The notes: a model not told the origin generated them from the sequence alone. 64,000 nucleotides of DNA from Rhodospirillales bacterium (GCA_018666775.1 JABIXC010000017.1:577451-641450); one strand, 5' to 3'; positions 27,371-36,700 are shown, numbered from the stretch's first letter. Numbers and translations are program-made.

Positions 27371-28111
27371 TTACGCACCTGAAAGTTTTTCGTAATATCG
27401 CCAACCTGCCGTGGCGTGGGGTGACGGTTTACCCGCCCGTTTGGCCAAACTTTTCTTAAAATGCTCAATGTCTTCATCGGGAATTGGCTTGGGGTCTCCT
27501 AAAAGATGCGCCTGATAGCTCATTTCCGCCAGTTCATTGACCTTGATCGCCGTCATGGTGGCCTCTTCGACTGTCGCTCCCGCCGTGGTGATGCCGTGCC
27601 CCCGCATAAGACAAACGTTCTTTTGTCCCATGGCTGCACAAAATTCTTTGCTTAGTTCTTCGTTGCTGATGGTGATGGACCGGCCATAGGTCGGGATACC
27701 TTCCAAAAGCAAATAAACGCTGGAAGGATCATAGGCCCCATAAAGTGGCAAAAATTCTTTTTCACAAATGGTGAAAATGACCACCCTTGGGGGATGAATA
27801 TGAATGACGCTGTTCACCTCTGGGCGTGCTTTATAGAGGCCCGTGTGAATATAGACCTCTTGGGGCACGCTCAACCCATCGGGGCCACCAACTTTTTTGC
27901 CATCAAGGTCCACGGTGATGACCTCATCGGCTGTGGTGTAACGCACCCCAACTTCATCAGGCCCCCGTGCGCGGATCAGAACATGCTTACCATCAGCTGA
28001 TCGTTGGCTGACATGGCCGGTGGTTGCCTTGGTCAATTCCAAACCGCCAACCATGCGGCATGATTTGGCAACCAGTTCCCGGCCATCCTGATCTTGGCTT
28101 TTTACGTTCAT
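27371..28111 (-). CDS. Class II aldolase/adducin family protein, copy 1
   Basis: A 246-residue zinc-type class II aldolase fold. It has VSQRSADGKHVLIRARG at the substrate side, the zinc His pair in VIHIHPPRV and a late His in RGHGITTAGATVEEA. In aromatic catabolism, family members act as decarboxylases or aldolases on carboxylated intermediates, and L-fuculose-phosphate aldolase is a relative. It lies between LigJ (25-base gap) and the Rieske gene (40-base gap). A decarboxylase role for a dihydroxy-dicarboxylate is possible but not shown. Confidence 0.85.
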   Translation of the reverse strand: MNVKSQDQDGRELVAKSCRMVGGLELTKATTGHVSQRSADGKHVLIRARGPDEVGVRYTTADEVITVDLDGKKVGGPDGLSVPQEVYIHTGLYKARPEVNSVIHIHPPRVVIFTICEKEFLPLYGAYDPSSVYLLLEGIPTYGRSITISNEELSKEFCAAMGQKNVCLMRGHGITTAGATVEEATMTAIKVNELAEMSYQAHLLGDPKPIPDEDIEHFKKSLAKRAGKPSPHATAGWRYYEKLSGA

Positions 28112-28136
28112 TCTATTCCCTACCTATCCATTGTCC

Positions 28137-29141
28137 CTAAAAATCCAGATTGAAGACATCTTTGGCATTGTCTTCGAAGATTTTTTTCTTGTCATCGGCC
28201 GTCAAGCTGGCGATGCCGTCAATCATAGGCTTTGTATCATCCATCCAGGTGCCCGTGATCGGGTCCTTGGCAGTGCCGGCCCCTGGGCGTTCGGTACCAA
28301 ACATGCAACGATCCGTGCCTGCCCAGCGGAACAACATTTCCAACGCATCTGGGGTGTACAGGGCAGTATCGAAATAAAGCTGGCGGAAACTTTCTTCGAA
28401 AGGAATTTTCGAATTGCGCTTAATTCGGCCCGCACGGAAACGGCCAATTTGATAAGGAATGGCGCCGCCGCCATGACAGATGATCATCTTCAATTTTGGG
28501 AAATCTTCGAATACCTTTGAGTCCAGCACGTTTACGATGGCGATGCTTTCTTCAATGATGAAATTCAACGTGTAATCATGGCGATGTGACCGGCACCCGG
28601 CAGCATGAATAAGCACCGGCATATCGTATTCCACCAATTTTTCATAAATGGGATACCAGTATTCATCACCCAATCCCGGAGGTGCTTCGCCCATGCCTTC
28701 GGATGGATCGGGGTTCAACAAGAAACCCTTCATGTTCAGTTCCTTGACGCAACGTTCCATTTCTTCGAGTGAATTGGACGGGTCCACCCCCATGTTCTGG
28801 GGCAGCGATGCCATGCCAACAAATTTGTCAGGAAACAATTCACACTGACGCGCCGTCAGGTTGTTACAGGATTCGGTAAAGTTATGAACCAGATTTTCCG
28901 GCTTTTCCGAATGCATCAATTGGTATGGCCGTGGCGAAATAATCTGAACATCGGTACCAACTTCTTCCAACTGCTCAAGATGGGAATTACCGCCATGGAC
29001 CTTTTTGTTCAAGGCACCCAGGATTTCATCATCGCTGAGTTTAACCACCCCCCGGCTGCGCCCCCGACTGGCAAGAATATTGGCCTTGTAGGCAAAAAGC
29101 TTTTCCGGTGCGGAGAAGTGAGCGTGAATATCAATAATCAT
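28137..29141 (-). CDS. ligJ: 4-Oxalomesaconate hydratase-like amidohydrolase
   Basis: A 334-residue metal-dependent amidohydrolase-fold protein. It begins MIIDIHAHFSAPEKLFAYKA with the metal HxH pair (His6, His8), followed by QIISPRPYQLMHSEKP, MKGFLLNPDPSE, IHAAGCRSHRHDY, CHGGGAIPYQIGRF and CMFGTERPGAG. These segments match LigJ of the protocatechuate 4,5-cleavage pathway rather than generic ACMSD-type decarboxylases. LigJ hydrates 4-oxalomesaconate to 4-carboxy-4-hydroxy-2-oxoadipate, the substrate of the RraA-type aldolases at 19359-21342. The neighbouring LigB-like genes fit this pathway. Confidence 0.85.
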   Translation of the reverse strand: MIIDIHAHFSAPEKLFAYKANILASRGRSRGVVKLSDDEILGALNKKVHGGNSHLEQLEEVGTDVQIISPRPYQLMHSEKPENLVHNFTESCNNLTARQCELFPDKFVGMASLPQNMGVDPSNSLEEMERCVKELNMKGFLLNPDPSEGMGEAPPGLGDEYWYPIYEKLVEYDMPVLIHAAGCRSHRHDYTLNFIIEESIAIVNVLDSKVFEDFPKLKMIICHGGGAIPYQIGRFRAGRIKRNSKIPFEESFRQLYFDTALYTPDALEMLFRWAGTDRCMFGTERPGAGTAKDPITGTWMDDTKPMIDGIASLTADDKKKIFEDNAKDVFNLDF

Positions 29142-29200
29142 AGAGGTCCCCTGTTCTTTTATTGGATGTCATTTGTGTTTCGTTAAGGTGTGATAACAGA

Positions 29201-30112
29201 TCAGGCTGGCTGGCCATCCCAGTAAGCAAATCCCATTGCGCAGCCGACACCATCGGCATTGCGATAGCATGGAACGTAATCAACCATAGACCCGGCACTG
29301 CCGGCGACGCCTGCGACAACGATCCAGTTGAGAATTTCCGATGTCCCTGAAGAAAGTGTTTCTCTGGACATGGACCCCAAATAACCGGTGTCGTTGCTTG
29401 TCAGTGCCGCAATAAATTCCTGATCCAGATCTTCATCAATTTGGGTGTGGCTGAGGCCACCAGAACCGATCACGACCACCCGTTCTGCTGTCGTGCTTTC
29501 GGCAATAATTTTGCCCAAAGACGTACCCAGATCAAGGCCGCGCCGCGAACTGGGGACTGGTGGGAAATATGTATTCACCATCACCGGAACGATTGCCGTA
29601 TCGGCTTTGGGGGAAAGGAAATTTAGAATTCGACCAAAGGCATGGCCCAGCCCACCTTCATAGCGGGTTTGTTTCGACCACGAGGGATCGAACCCATGAT
29701 CCATCAATTTGTCGATTGATTCTCTCGCCAAAGGTCCATTCACCTTGTAATGGGTCATCTGATCTGTGGGCTTGGTTCCCGTATAGCCATATTTCAAGGT
29801 CGCATTGACCTCATCGCCGATAAAAATTGTAAAGGGTGGCATGTTGTCATGACGCAGATTTTCGTTCTGATCATCACCAACCATAACAATGGTATCTGGC
29901 GCCCATTGGGCAAGTTTGTTGCGAAGCACCTCAATCGCTGCGTCACAGCGCTTACCATAAGCCTGCATAACTTCAGGCGTTAATTCCGCCTCAATACCAG
30001 ACTTGGGTGTAAAGGGACCCTTGATCCGTGTCGGCAATGACGGCCATCTTTCAGGCGGGGTCAGCAATTGCGGACCATGCGACATAGCCATGCAACCAAT
30101 AATATCAGCCAA
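29201..30112 (-). CDS. Class III extradiol ring-cleavage dioxygenase (LigB family), copy 2 (TTG start)
   Basis: A 303-residue LigB-type dioxygenase with His12 in AMSHGPQLLTP and the late GSGGLSHTQIDEDLDQEF. It is collinear with the copy at 21361: both end DYVPCYRNA-GVGCAMGFAYW. It starts with TTG at 30110-30112, with GGGAG upstream. As the first gene of the operon it sets the likely promoter position in the 198-base divergent gap to the MFS gene at 30311. The ring-cleavage substrate is probably a protocatechuate-like diol (inference). Confidence 0.86.
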   Translation of the reverse strand: MADIIGCMAMSHGPQLLTPPERWPSLPTRIKGPFTPKSGIEAELTPEVMQAYGKRCDAAIEVLRNKLAQWAPDTIVMVGDDQNENLRHDNMPPFTIFIGDEVNATLKYGYTGTKPTDQMTHYKVNGPLARESIDKLMDHGFDPSWSKQTRYEGGLGHAFGRILNFLSPKADTAIVPVMVNTYFPPVPSSRRGLDLGTSLGKIIAESTTAERVVVIGSGGLSHTQIDEDLDQEFIAALTSNDTGYLGSMSRETLSSGTSEILNWIVVAGVAGSAGSMVDYVPCYRNADGVGCAMGFAYWDGQPA

Positions 30113-30310
30113 TGTTTTCTCCCGTTATTTGTCCGGCTTTTCCATCCGGCATCTCCGCTTGCCGTATTGTAACACACGATTTTCATTGTGGAAAATGAGT
30201 TTCGGATACAAAATTCAGAATCATGGTGTGTTCCTGCATTCTTTTATCGGAAAATCACATTCAACAATGAATAATCGCATCAAGGGCATTGCAGGAATGG
30301 AAAAACACCC

Positions 30311-31534
30311 ATGACGGCCACCGCAGACCGCGAGCGCTTGCCCTTTAAGGTGCGGGCGGCGGTTTATTCATCGGGGCTTTTTGCCAACAGCTTGTCTTCA
30401 ATGATGAACATTGCGGTCCCCCTTTGGGTGATCGCCCTTGATTCCAGCCCATTAACCATTGGCCTTGTCATTGGCGCACGATCCTTTCTGCCCCTTTTGC
30501 TGTCAATCCATGGCGGCGTGATGATGGACCGCATCGGGACAAGACGGGTTATTCTGTTTTTTTCCATCATCGCGATGATCACGGCACCCCTTTATCCCGC
30601 CCTGCCCTGGATTCCCGCGCTGATCGTGTTGCAAATGCTGAACGGGCTTGCCGCTTCCATGGGCTGGATCGGCGCACAAACCATGATTGGCCAGGTCATG
30701 GGAGGCAGCACCCGTCATGCCGGCCGACTTAGCTTCATCTCCCGCATGGGATCAGTTGTGGCGCCGATTGCAGTGGGCTTGATCTGGGACCTGTTGGGGC
30801 CATGGCCAACATTCCTTTTTTTAGCCATTCCCGGCATTGCCATGTGGGCCACGGCTAAATTTCTGCCAGAGCAAACAATCGAAAAAGGCGCGCAAAAACC
30901 TGAAAAGCGAGCCCGTATTCCCCTACGCGATTTATTGCCAAAATTTTCAGATTACGTGAATGCGTTTCGCATGCTGGCAGTCCCGGCTATCGCCTTTGTC
31001 GTGATGATTGCGCTCATCCGCATTTCTGGAAACGGGATCAAATCTTCTTTTTATGTTGTTTATCTGAATGAAATTGGATTAACCGGCACCCTGATCGGGT
31101 TGCTGTCATCTGCCAATTCATTTTTCGGTGGGTTTGGGGCGCTCAGTGCCCGGCCGCTCACAAGAATTTTCAACGCACCGGTTTTATTATTCACAACGGT
31201 TGTGCTGTCTATCGCGATCATCTCAGTGACGCCGTTGCTGGGATCATTTTTCCTGTTGATGGTCTTTGCTTGTCTGCGCGGCACCACCATGGGCATGAGC
31301 CAACCCCTAATGATTTCCATCATGTCCAAATCAAGCGGTGAGGCAAAACAGGGCCAAGCCGTTGGGCTTCGTACCACCATGAACCGGTTGGCCACGGTGA
31401 TTATCCCCATTTTCATGGGGGGCATCATGGAAGTTGCAGGCATAGAGATGAGCTTTTACATCACTGGTGCAATTTTAACGTTGCTCTGTCTGGCCCCCTT
31501 GTGGGGCATGATCAAGGCCGGATTACACCGTTAA
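30311..31534 (+). CDS. Major facilitator superfamily transporter
   Basis: A 407-residue inner-membrane protein with about twelve hydrophobic segments. The MFS loop 2-3 motif reads GGVMMDRIGTRRV, and a central basic loop (EKGAQKPEKRARI) separates the two six-helix halves. Substrate is unknown. It is divergent from the aromatic operon and convergent with TctB (21-base gap). Location suggests export or import of a pathway acid. Confidence 0.87.
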   Translation: MTATADRERLPFKVRAAVYSSGLFANSLSSMMNIAVPLWVIALDSSPLTIGLVIGARSFLPLLLSIHGGVMMDRIGTRRVILFFSIIAMITAPLYPALPWIPALIVLQMLNGLAASMGWIGAQTMIGQVMGGSTRHAGRLSFISRMGSVVAPIAVGLIWDLLGPWPTFLFLAIPGIAMWATAKFLPEQTIEKGAQKPEKRARIPLRDLLPKFSDYVNAFRMLAVPAIAFVVMIALIRISGNGIKSSFYVVYLNEIGLTGTLIGLLSSANSFFGGFGALSARPLTRIFNAPVLLFTTVVLSIAIISVTPLLGSFFLLMVFACLRGTTMGMSQPLMISIMSKSSGEAKQGQAVGLRTTMNRLATVIIPIFMGGIMEVAGIEMSFYITGAILTLLCLAPLWGMIKAGLHR

Positions 31535-31555
31535 TCCCCGGGCGATTGTTGGTGC

Positions 31556-32044
31556 TTAATCTTCCCATCCCAACAAATCACCCAACACCGAATCTGGCCA
31601 ATAGACGTGCATAATGTTGTCATAAACACCAAGAATGAAGGCTGTGATCATCGCAGTTAGAATAAGGGTAAGTCGCCAACTGGCACCATAGAATTTAGCA
31701 TAAACCAACACAAACACGGGCAATGCGGCGCGCAAGCCAATCACATGAATGGCCAGGAACAAACCCGCCAGCCAGCCCCATATTTCCATCGTGCCCCAAA
31801 AGGTTTTGTTGGGGTCTGTGTCTTTGATGGTGGGCAATTCCATGTCCAGCTTTTTGGGTTCGCCATCACGATTGCTATCCAGACAATCAAGAACCAGCTG
31901 CGCCGATGCCATAAGCACGCCCATGCTGCCCAGTGACAAAACAATGATCGATGCGCGAAGTTCCCAATGCGACGCCGTATAGACGGCCACGCCCAACACC
32001 AAAATGATAAAAACTGTAAACAGGTCAGTGGCTTTAAAATGCAT
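31556..32044 (-). CDS. tctB: Tripartite tricarboxylate transporter small membrane subunit TctB
   Basis: A 162-residue protein with four hydrophobic segments (about 9-25, 32-50, 88-107, 125-150), the family size and topology. It is the last gene of the operon and starts 2 bases after the TctA stop. It partners the large TctA subunit and a periplasmic TctC receptor to import carboxylates using an ion gradient. Confidence 0.88.
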   Translation of the reverse strand: MHFKATDLFTVFIILVLGVAVYTASHWELRASIIVLSLGSMGVLMASAQLVLDCLDSNRDGEPKKLDMELPTIKDTDPNKTFWGTMEIWGWLAGLFLAIHVIGLRAALPVFVLVYAKFYGASWRLTLILTAMITAFILGVYDNIMHVYWPDSVLGDLLGWED

Positions 32045-32046
32045 GT

Positions 32047-33543
32047 TTAGCCCCTCCCCGGTTCATCTGTGGTTACATGGGCCAGCCGCCACGCTTTCCA
32101 GACCGGATACAAAAGGGTGATAGCAATCACTGTGAACAAGGCCATCACGCCCGGGCGCCATATCCATTCCATGTCGTAGCGCGCAATGGAAAGCCAAAGA
32201 TACAATTCCACCTTTGGCCCAAGCACAAAGCCCAACACGATGGGGGCGCGAGGCCAGCCGCCTATTTTCATAAAATAGCCCAGCACCGAAAGCGCTAATA
32301 GCGCAATGATATCGGATATGGAAAAATGGGCCGAAAATGCACTTAAGAAACACAGCGCCACGATAATGGGCACCAGAACATAGAACGGAAAGAAACAGAC
32401 ATAAGCGGCGGGCTTAATCATGCCCCAGCAAATTGCTGAAGCTAAAATCTGGGAAAATGCCAATGCAAAAATAATGGCATAGACATAATGAATTTGGCTG
32501 CCGAGCATTTCTGGTCCCGGATTTAATCCGACAGCCACAAAGGCAATCATCAACAACGCCATAGAGGTTGACCCCGGAATGCCAAAAGCAAGGGTGGTGA
32601 TCAGTGCGCCACCTTCTTTGGCATTGTTGGAACTTTCTGGCGCAATCACGCCGCGCACATCGCCCTTGCCAAAATTTTCGGTATTTTTTTCTGTCTGCTT
32701 TGCATGGGCATAAGCAAACCAGTCAGCAACATCACTACCTAGTCCCGGCAAAATACCAACCCACGTTCCGATACAGGCAGAACGGAAAACCAGCCATTTA
32801 TGACGAAAGGCATCTTTCATGCCCTCGATTATGCCGCTCTCACCCAGTTCACTGACCTCAGCAACGCGCCCTTTACGAGCGGCAAGGGCGATCATTTCCG
32901 GGACCGCAAAAATGCTAAGCGAAATCAGCACCACGCTAATCCCTTCCCATAAATAGGGCGTATTGTAATCAAACCGCATGGTGCCAGATTTAACATCCTG
33001 GCCAACCGTGGACAGGATCACGCCCAAGATGGCTGCCGTCAGCCCCTTCATGGGCGCGCCTGCGCTCATGGTGCCGATCATGCTCAACCCCCAGATGGTG
33101 AACAGGAATAATTCTGGTGACCCGAAGCTCCTGACCAATGGTTTCATGATGGGCAGCGAAGCAAACAGCAAGGATGCCCCAATTAAACCACCCAACATGG
33201 ACACCATGAAGGCCGCGCTTAATGCACGCTTTGCCTCACCTTTTTGTGCCATGGGATAGCCATCCAGCACCGTTGCCTGTGCACCGGACCCCCCCGGCAC
33301 AGCAACCAGCACAGATGTAAAGGTGTTCCCTGTATTGCCAACGGTGGTGACACCAATCAGGAATGCAATGGCATTAATGGGTTCCATCAACATGGCAAAG
33401 GGCAACAAAACAGCCAACTGGGCTGGACCACCGACACCCGGAAGAGCCCCGCCCCACACACCTAAAACAACACCAAAAACAAGAAAACCAAGGGGGACTG
33501 GTGCCGATATAGCAGCCAGCCCCTGAAGGATAGACTCAACCAT
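32047..33543 (-). CDS. tctA: Tripartite tricarboxylate transporter large membrane subunit TctA
   Basis: A 498-residue inner-membrane protein with the two inverted-repeat signatures of TctA: GGALPGVGGPAQLAVLLPF near residue 30 and GILPGLGSDVADWFAYAH near 262, with TLAFGIPGSTSMALLMIAF in between. It is the transport channel for the operon's receptors. Only one TctAB pair exists in the window, while six TctC-type receptors are present. It lies immediately downstream of the two tandem receptors. Confidence 0.95.
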   Translation of the reverse strand: MVESILQGLAAISAPVPLGFLVFGVVLGVWGGALPGVGGPAQLAVLLPFAMLMEPINAIAFLIGVTTVGNTGNTFTSVLVAVPGGSGAQATVLDGYPMAQKGEAKRALSAAFMVSMLGGLIGASLLFASLPIMKPLVRSFGSPELFLFTIWGLSMIGTMSAGAPMKGLTAAILGVILSTVGQDVKSGTMRFDYNTPYLWEGISVVLISLSIFAVPEMIALAARKGRVAEVSELGESGIIEGMKDAFRHKWLVFRSACIGTWVGILPGLGSDVADWFAYAHAKQTEKNTENFGKGDVRGVIAPESSNNAKEGGALITTLAFGIPGSTSMALLMIAFVAVGLNPGPEMLGSQIHYVYAIIFALAFSQILASAICWGMIKPAAYVCFFPFYVLVPIIVALCFLSAFSAHFSISDIIALLALSVLGYFMKIGGWPRAPIVLGFVLGPKVELYLWLSIARYDMEWIWRPGVMALFTVIAITLLYPVWKAWRLAHVTTDEPGRG

Positions 33544-33615
33544 TTATTTTAATTTCACCCCAAATCCATCCCATGTTGTGCCAGATTGGCCTGCCGTCTG
33601 TTTACCCTCTTTTGT

Positions 33616-35130
33616 TCAGGGGCAAATTACTTTCCGGGCCTCAACCCGATCACCACGTTTGGCCCAACTCATATTGCACGTCATACCCGTCTTCAAAGAA
33701 GATCGACCCACAAGCTTGCCAGCAACCGTGATTTCAGATCGAGAGCCACTGACACGCAGTTTCATTTTTTTGCCATCATGTTTGAACCGCAAAACTCTGC
33801 CCCCACGCTGGACCTTGTCGAAGGTCACCTTTGAGAGGCACTTGACCGTATTGGCCTCCACCCGGTCGCCGCGTTTTTTCCAGTTCATCATACAGGTCAT
33901 GCCGGGTTTCAAAGAGGACCGTGGCGCGATCTTTCCAGAAAAAGTGATTTCAGAACGGCTGCCGCTGACGCGCAGTTTCATGGCCTTGCCCTTGTGCTTG
34001 AAGCGCAAGACACGACCACCGCGTTGCACTTTGTCAAAGGTCACCGCCACTAATTGGGCTGCTTTGCGGGATACTTTTGGCAGTTTATATTTCTTCCGAA
34101 GCCGGGAAATTTCTTTCAATGCGGCCGGCGAAATGGTGATCGCGCTCGCCACAAGACGCGCCGTGTCAGGGCCACTCAGGACAGAATACCCAGTCCCTAA
34201 AATGTTAAATGCAGCTTTCTTGAAATCAGGGTCTTCGGTAGTTGCTTTGAAAGATACCTGGAGTGTTTTGATCAGGTTTTTCGGCGTGCCCTGGGTTAGC
34301 GCGAAATACTTGTCTACAACGCTGGGGCCAGTCCATGCCTGAAAGGCGGCCCATTTAACACCCGTTGGTTTTTTGTCGCCTAAGACTTGCTCAAATGTAC
34401 GCACATTCGGGAAATCAGATCGAGGCACCTGAGCCGTGATGGGGGTTGCACCTTCATCTTTAATAAAGCGGTTCAGAATTTTCGTGGTGCCTGACCCAAA
34501 CATATCAATTTCACCACGGCCAAATGCCAGATAGATTGCATTGGAATTGGGATAGCCAAGAACAAATTTAAGGTTCCAGCCCAGATATTCCGCTCCAAAA
34601 ACGGCAATGGCATCTTGGGGCCGATCCGTGGAAACCGATCCCATGGCAACGGGTCTTGCTTTCGGGTCCATTAGGTTTTTCAGGACAGATTTGCGAATGA
34701 GCTGGAGCGAAGGCCCACGCTCAATCGAGCCAACAAATCCCCATTTGGTCGGGTCATAGCGAACCGAATTTGATTTACGCGCAACGGGGCCAAGGCTACC
34801 GCCACCGGCAAAAACCCCAACGGTCAAACCATTGGGCCGGACCTTATGGGTTAAATCATTTGCACCAATTAACTGAAGCGGTTTGTTGCGCACCACCAGG
34901 TCCGGGGTGCCGGGAATGTGGCGCGCCCAAAACCGGCCCACCAACCGTCCAGTGGTATCAGTGCCGCCACCGGGGCGCGATGCCACCATCACGGTGAAGG
35001 TCTTGCCCTTGTAATATTCGGCTGCGTTTGCGCTTTGATCCGGTCCTGCGACCAGCCCCAGCCCAAAACCGGCCAATGCACCGATGATCAAACTTGTGGG
35101 TTTAGCAAACTTGTGCTTCATCATATCCAT
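33616..35130 (-). CDS. TctC/Bug-type receptor with two tandem RGGR/GMTC modules, copy 1
   Basis: A 504-residue secreted receptor. The signal peptide ends around residue 36 (SANAAEYYK). The TctC fold (about 40-345) shows TVMVASRPGGGTDTTGRLV and the FGSGTTKILNRFI region. Ordinary TctC proteins are about 320 residues; the additional 142 residues are two copies of the basic module: 363-434 (VTFDKVQRGGRVLRFKH ... GMTC ... Cys) and 435-504. It is nearly identical along its length to the next gene at 35186. It directly precedes TctA and is the cognate receptor. Terephthalate and isophthalate receptors of other bacteria belong to this family. Confidence 0.9.
   Translation of the reverse strand: MDMMKHKFAKPTSLIIGALAGFGLGLVAGPDQSANAAEYYKGKTFTVMVASRPGGGTDTTGRLVGRFWARHIPGTPDLVVRNKPLQLIGANDLTHKVRPNGLTVGVFAGGGSLGPVARKSNSVRYDPTKWGFVGSIERGPSLQLIRKSVLKNLMDPKARPVAMGSVSTDRPQDAIAVFGAEYLGWNLKFVLGYPNSNAIYLAFGRGEIDMFGSGTTKILNRFIKDEGATPITAQVPRSDFPNVRTFEQVLGDKKPTGVKWAAFQAWTGPSVVDKYFALTQGTPKNLIKTLQVSFKATTEDPDFKKAAFNILGTGYSVLSGPDTARLVASAITISPAALKEISRLRKKYKLPKVSRKAAQLVAVTFDKVQRGGRVLRFKHKGKAMKLRVSGSRSEITFSGKIAPRSSLKPGMTCMMNWKKRGDRVEANTVKCLSKVTFDKVQRGGRVLRFKHDGKKMKLRVSGSRSEITVAGKLVGRSSLKTGMTCNMSWAKRGDRVEARKVICP
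33619..34044 (-). repeat. Tandem direct repeat encoding two copies of the C-terminal module
   Basis: The DNA for residues 435-504 (33619-33828) and 363-434 (33829-34044) forms a direct repeat of about 210 bases. Both units start VTFDKVQRGGRVLRFKH and contain LRVSGSRSEIT, SSLK-GMTC and RGDRVEA. The high similarity indicates recent in-frame duplication. Confidence 0.9.
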
Positions 35131-35185
35131 AATTTTTGCCTCTTTTTATACGTATTATCCTGATCACAAACATACCCGAATATCT

Positions 35186-36700
35186 TCACGGGCAAATTAC
35201 TTTCCGGGCCTCTATCCGATCACCGCGTTTGGCCCAGCTAAGGTTGCACGTCATGCCCGTCTTCAAAGAGGACCGACCTGCAAGTTGGCCCGCAACCGTG
35301 ATCTCTGAACGGCTGCCACTGACGCGCAGTTTCATTTTCTTGCCATCGTGTTTAAACCGCAAAATACGCCCATCGCGCTGCACCTTGTCGAAGGTCACCT
35401 TTGACAGACACTTCACCGTGTTTGCCTCTACCCGATCGCCGCGTTTTTTCCAATTCACAAAACAGGTCATGCCGGGTTTCAAAGCAGATCGTGGCGCGAT
35501 CTTTCCAGAAAAAGTGATTTCTGAACGGCTGCCACTGACGCGCAGTTTCATGGCCTTCCCCTTGTGCTTGAACAGCAAGACACGACCACCGCGTTGCACC
35601 TTGTCAAACGTTACCGCCACCACTTTGGCTGCTTTTCGTGACACCTTGGGCAAATTGTATTTTTTCCGAAGCCGGACAATTTCCTTTAATGCGCCCGGCG
35701 AAATGGTGATCGCCCCGGCCACAAGGCGCGCCGTTTCCGCAGGGCTTAAGATTGAATACCCGGTGCCCAATATATTTCGGGCGGCTTTTATAAAATCTGG
35801 GTCATTCGTCGTTGCCTTGAAAGACACCTGGAGCGTTTTGAGAAGATTTTTCGGAGTGCCTTTGGTCACCGCGAAATATTTGTCAACGTTACTGGGGCCG
35901 GTCCACGCCTGAAATGCGGCCCATTTATCGCCCGTGGGTTTTTTCGCACCCAGCAGTTCATCAAATGTAACCACATTCGGAAAATCTGCCCGCCGAGTCT
36001 GGGCAGAAACAGGGACCGCGCCTTCATCATTGATAAAGCGGTTTAAAATTTTCGTGGTGCCGGAACCAAACATATCAATTTCACCACGACCAAATGCCAA
36101 ATAGATCGCACTGGAATTGGGATAGCCAAGAACAAATTTAAGGTTCCAGCCCAGATATTCTGCACCAAATACGGCAATGGCATCCTGGGTTCGATCTGAT
36201 GAAACCGATCCCATAGCAATGGGTTTTGCGTTCGGGTCCATCAAATTCTTCATCGCAGACTTGCGGACCAACTGAAGCGAAGGCCCGCGCTCAACTGCCC
36301 CCACAAACCCCCATTTGGTTGGATCATAGCGAACCGCACTTGATTTTCTGGCAACTGGGCCAAGGCTGCCCGCACCGGCAAAAACCCCAACGGTCAGGCC
36401 ATTGGGCCGCACCTTATGGGTTAAATCATTCGCACCGATTAGCTGAAGCGGTTTGTTACGCACCACAATGTCCGGGGTGCCTGGAATGTGGCGCGACCAA
36501 AACCGGGCCACCAACCGTCCCGTGGTATCGGTGCCCCCACCCGGGCGTGATGCCACCATCACGGTGAATGTCTTGCCCTTATAATATTCGGCAGCATTGG
36601 CGCTTTGATCCGGACCAACGTTCAGCCCCAAACCAAACCCGGCCAATACGCCAATGAGCAAACCAGTGGATTTAGCAAACCTTCCAGTGAAACTACGCAT
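35186..36700 (-). CDS. TctC/Bug-type receptor with two tandem RGGR/GMTC modules, copy 2
   Basis: A 504-residue paralogue of the preceding gene, differing at scattered positions. The signal peptide is at 1-36, the receptor fold shares the TVMVASRPGGGTDTTGRLV start, and modules lie at about 363-434 and 435-504. GGAGG lies upstream of the ATG. The pair is a tandem gene duplication in which both copies already have the doubled module, so module duplication preceded gene duplication or gene conversion keeps them alike. Differences cluster in the receptor domain, suggesting altered ligand range (inference). Confidence 0.9.
   Translation of the reverse strand: MRSFTGRFAKSTGLLIGVLAGFGLGLNVGPDQSANAAEYYKGKTFTVMVASRPGGGTDTTGRLVARFWSRHIPGTPDIVVRNKPLQLIGANDLTHKVRPNGLTVGVFAGAGSLGPVARKSSAVRYDPTKWGFVGAVERGPSLQLVRKSAMKNLMDPNAKPIAMGSVSSDRTQDAIAVFGAEYLGWNLKFVLGYPNSSAIYLAFGRGEIDMFGSGTTKILNRFINDEGAVPVSAQTRRADFPNVVTFDELLGAKKPTGDKWAAFQAWTGPSNVDKYFAVTKGTPKNLLKTLQVSFKATTNDPDFIKAARNILGTGYSILSPAETARLVAGAITISPGALKEIVRLRKKYNLPKVSRKAAKVVAVTFDKVQRGGRVLLFKHKGKAMKLRVSGSRSEITFSGKIAPRSALKPGMTCFVNWKKRGDRVEANTVKCLSKVTFDKVQRDGRILRFKHDGKKMKLRVSGSRSEITVAGQLAGRSSLKTGMTCNLSWAKRGDRIEARKVICP
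35189..35614 (-). repeat. Tandem direct repeat encoding two module copies in the paralogous receptor
   Basis: Units 35189-35398 and 35399-35614 encode the two modules of this receptor, each with QR-GR, LRVSGSRSEIT, GMTC and a final Cys. The same organisation is seen at 33619-34044. Confidence 0.9.

Noticed and set aside
33578..34342. Long plus-strand frames antisense to the tandem receptor repeats (also 35136-35912)
   Set aside because: Both are shadows of the repeated module DNA; they resemble each other only because the coding strand is duplicated.
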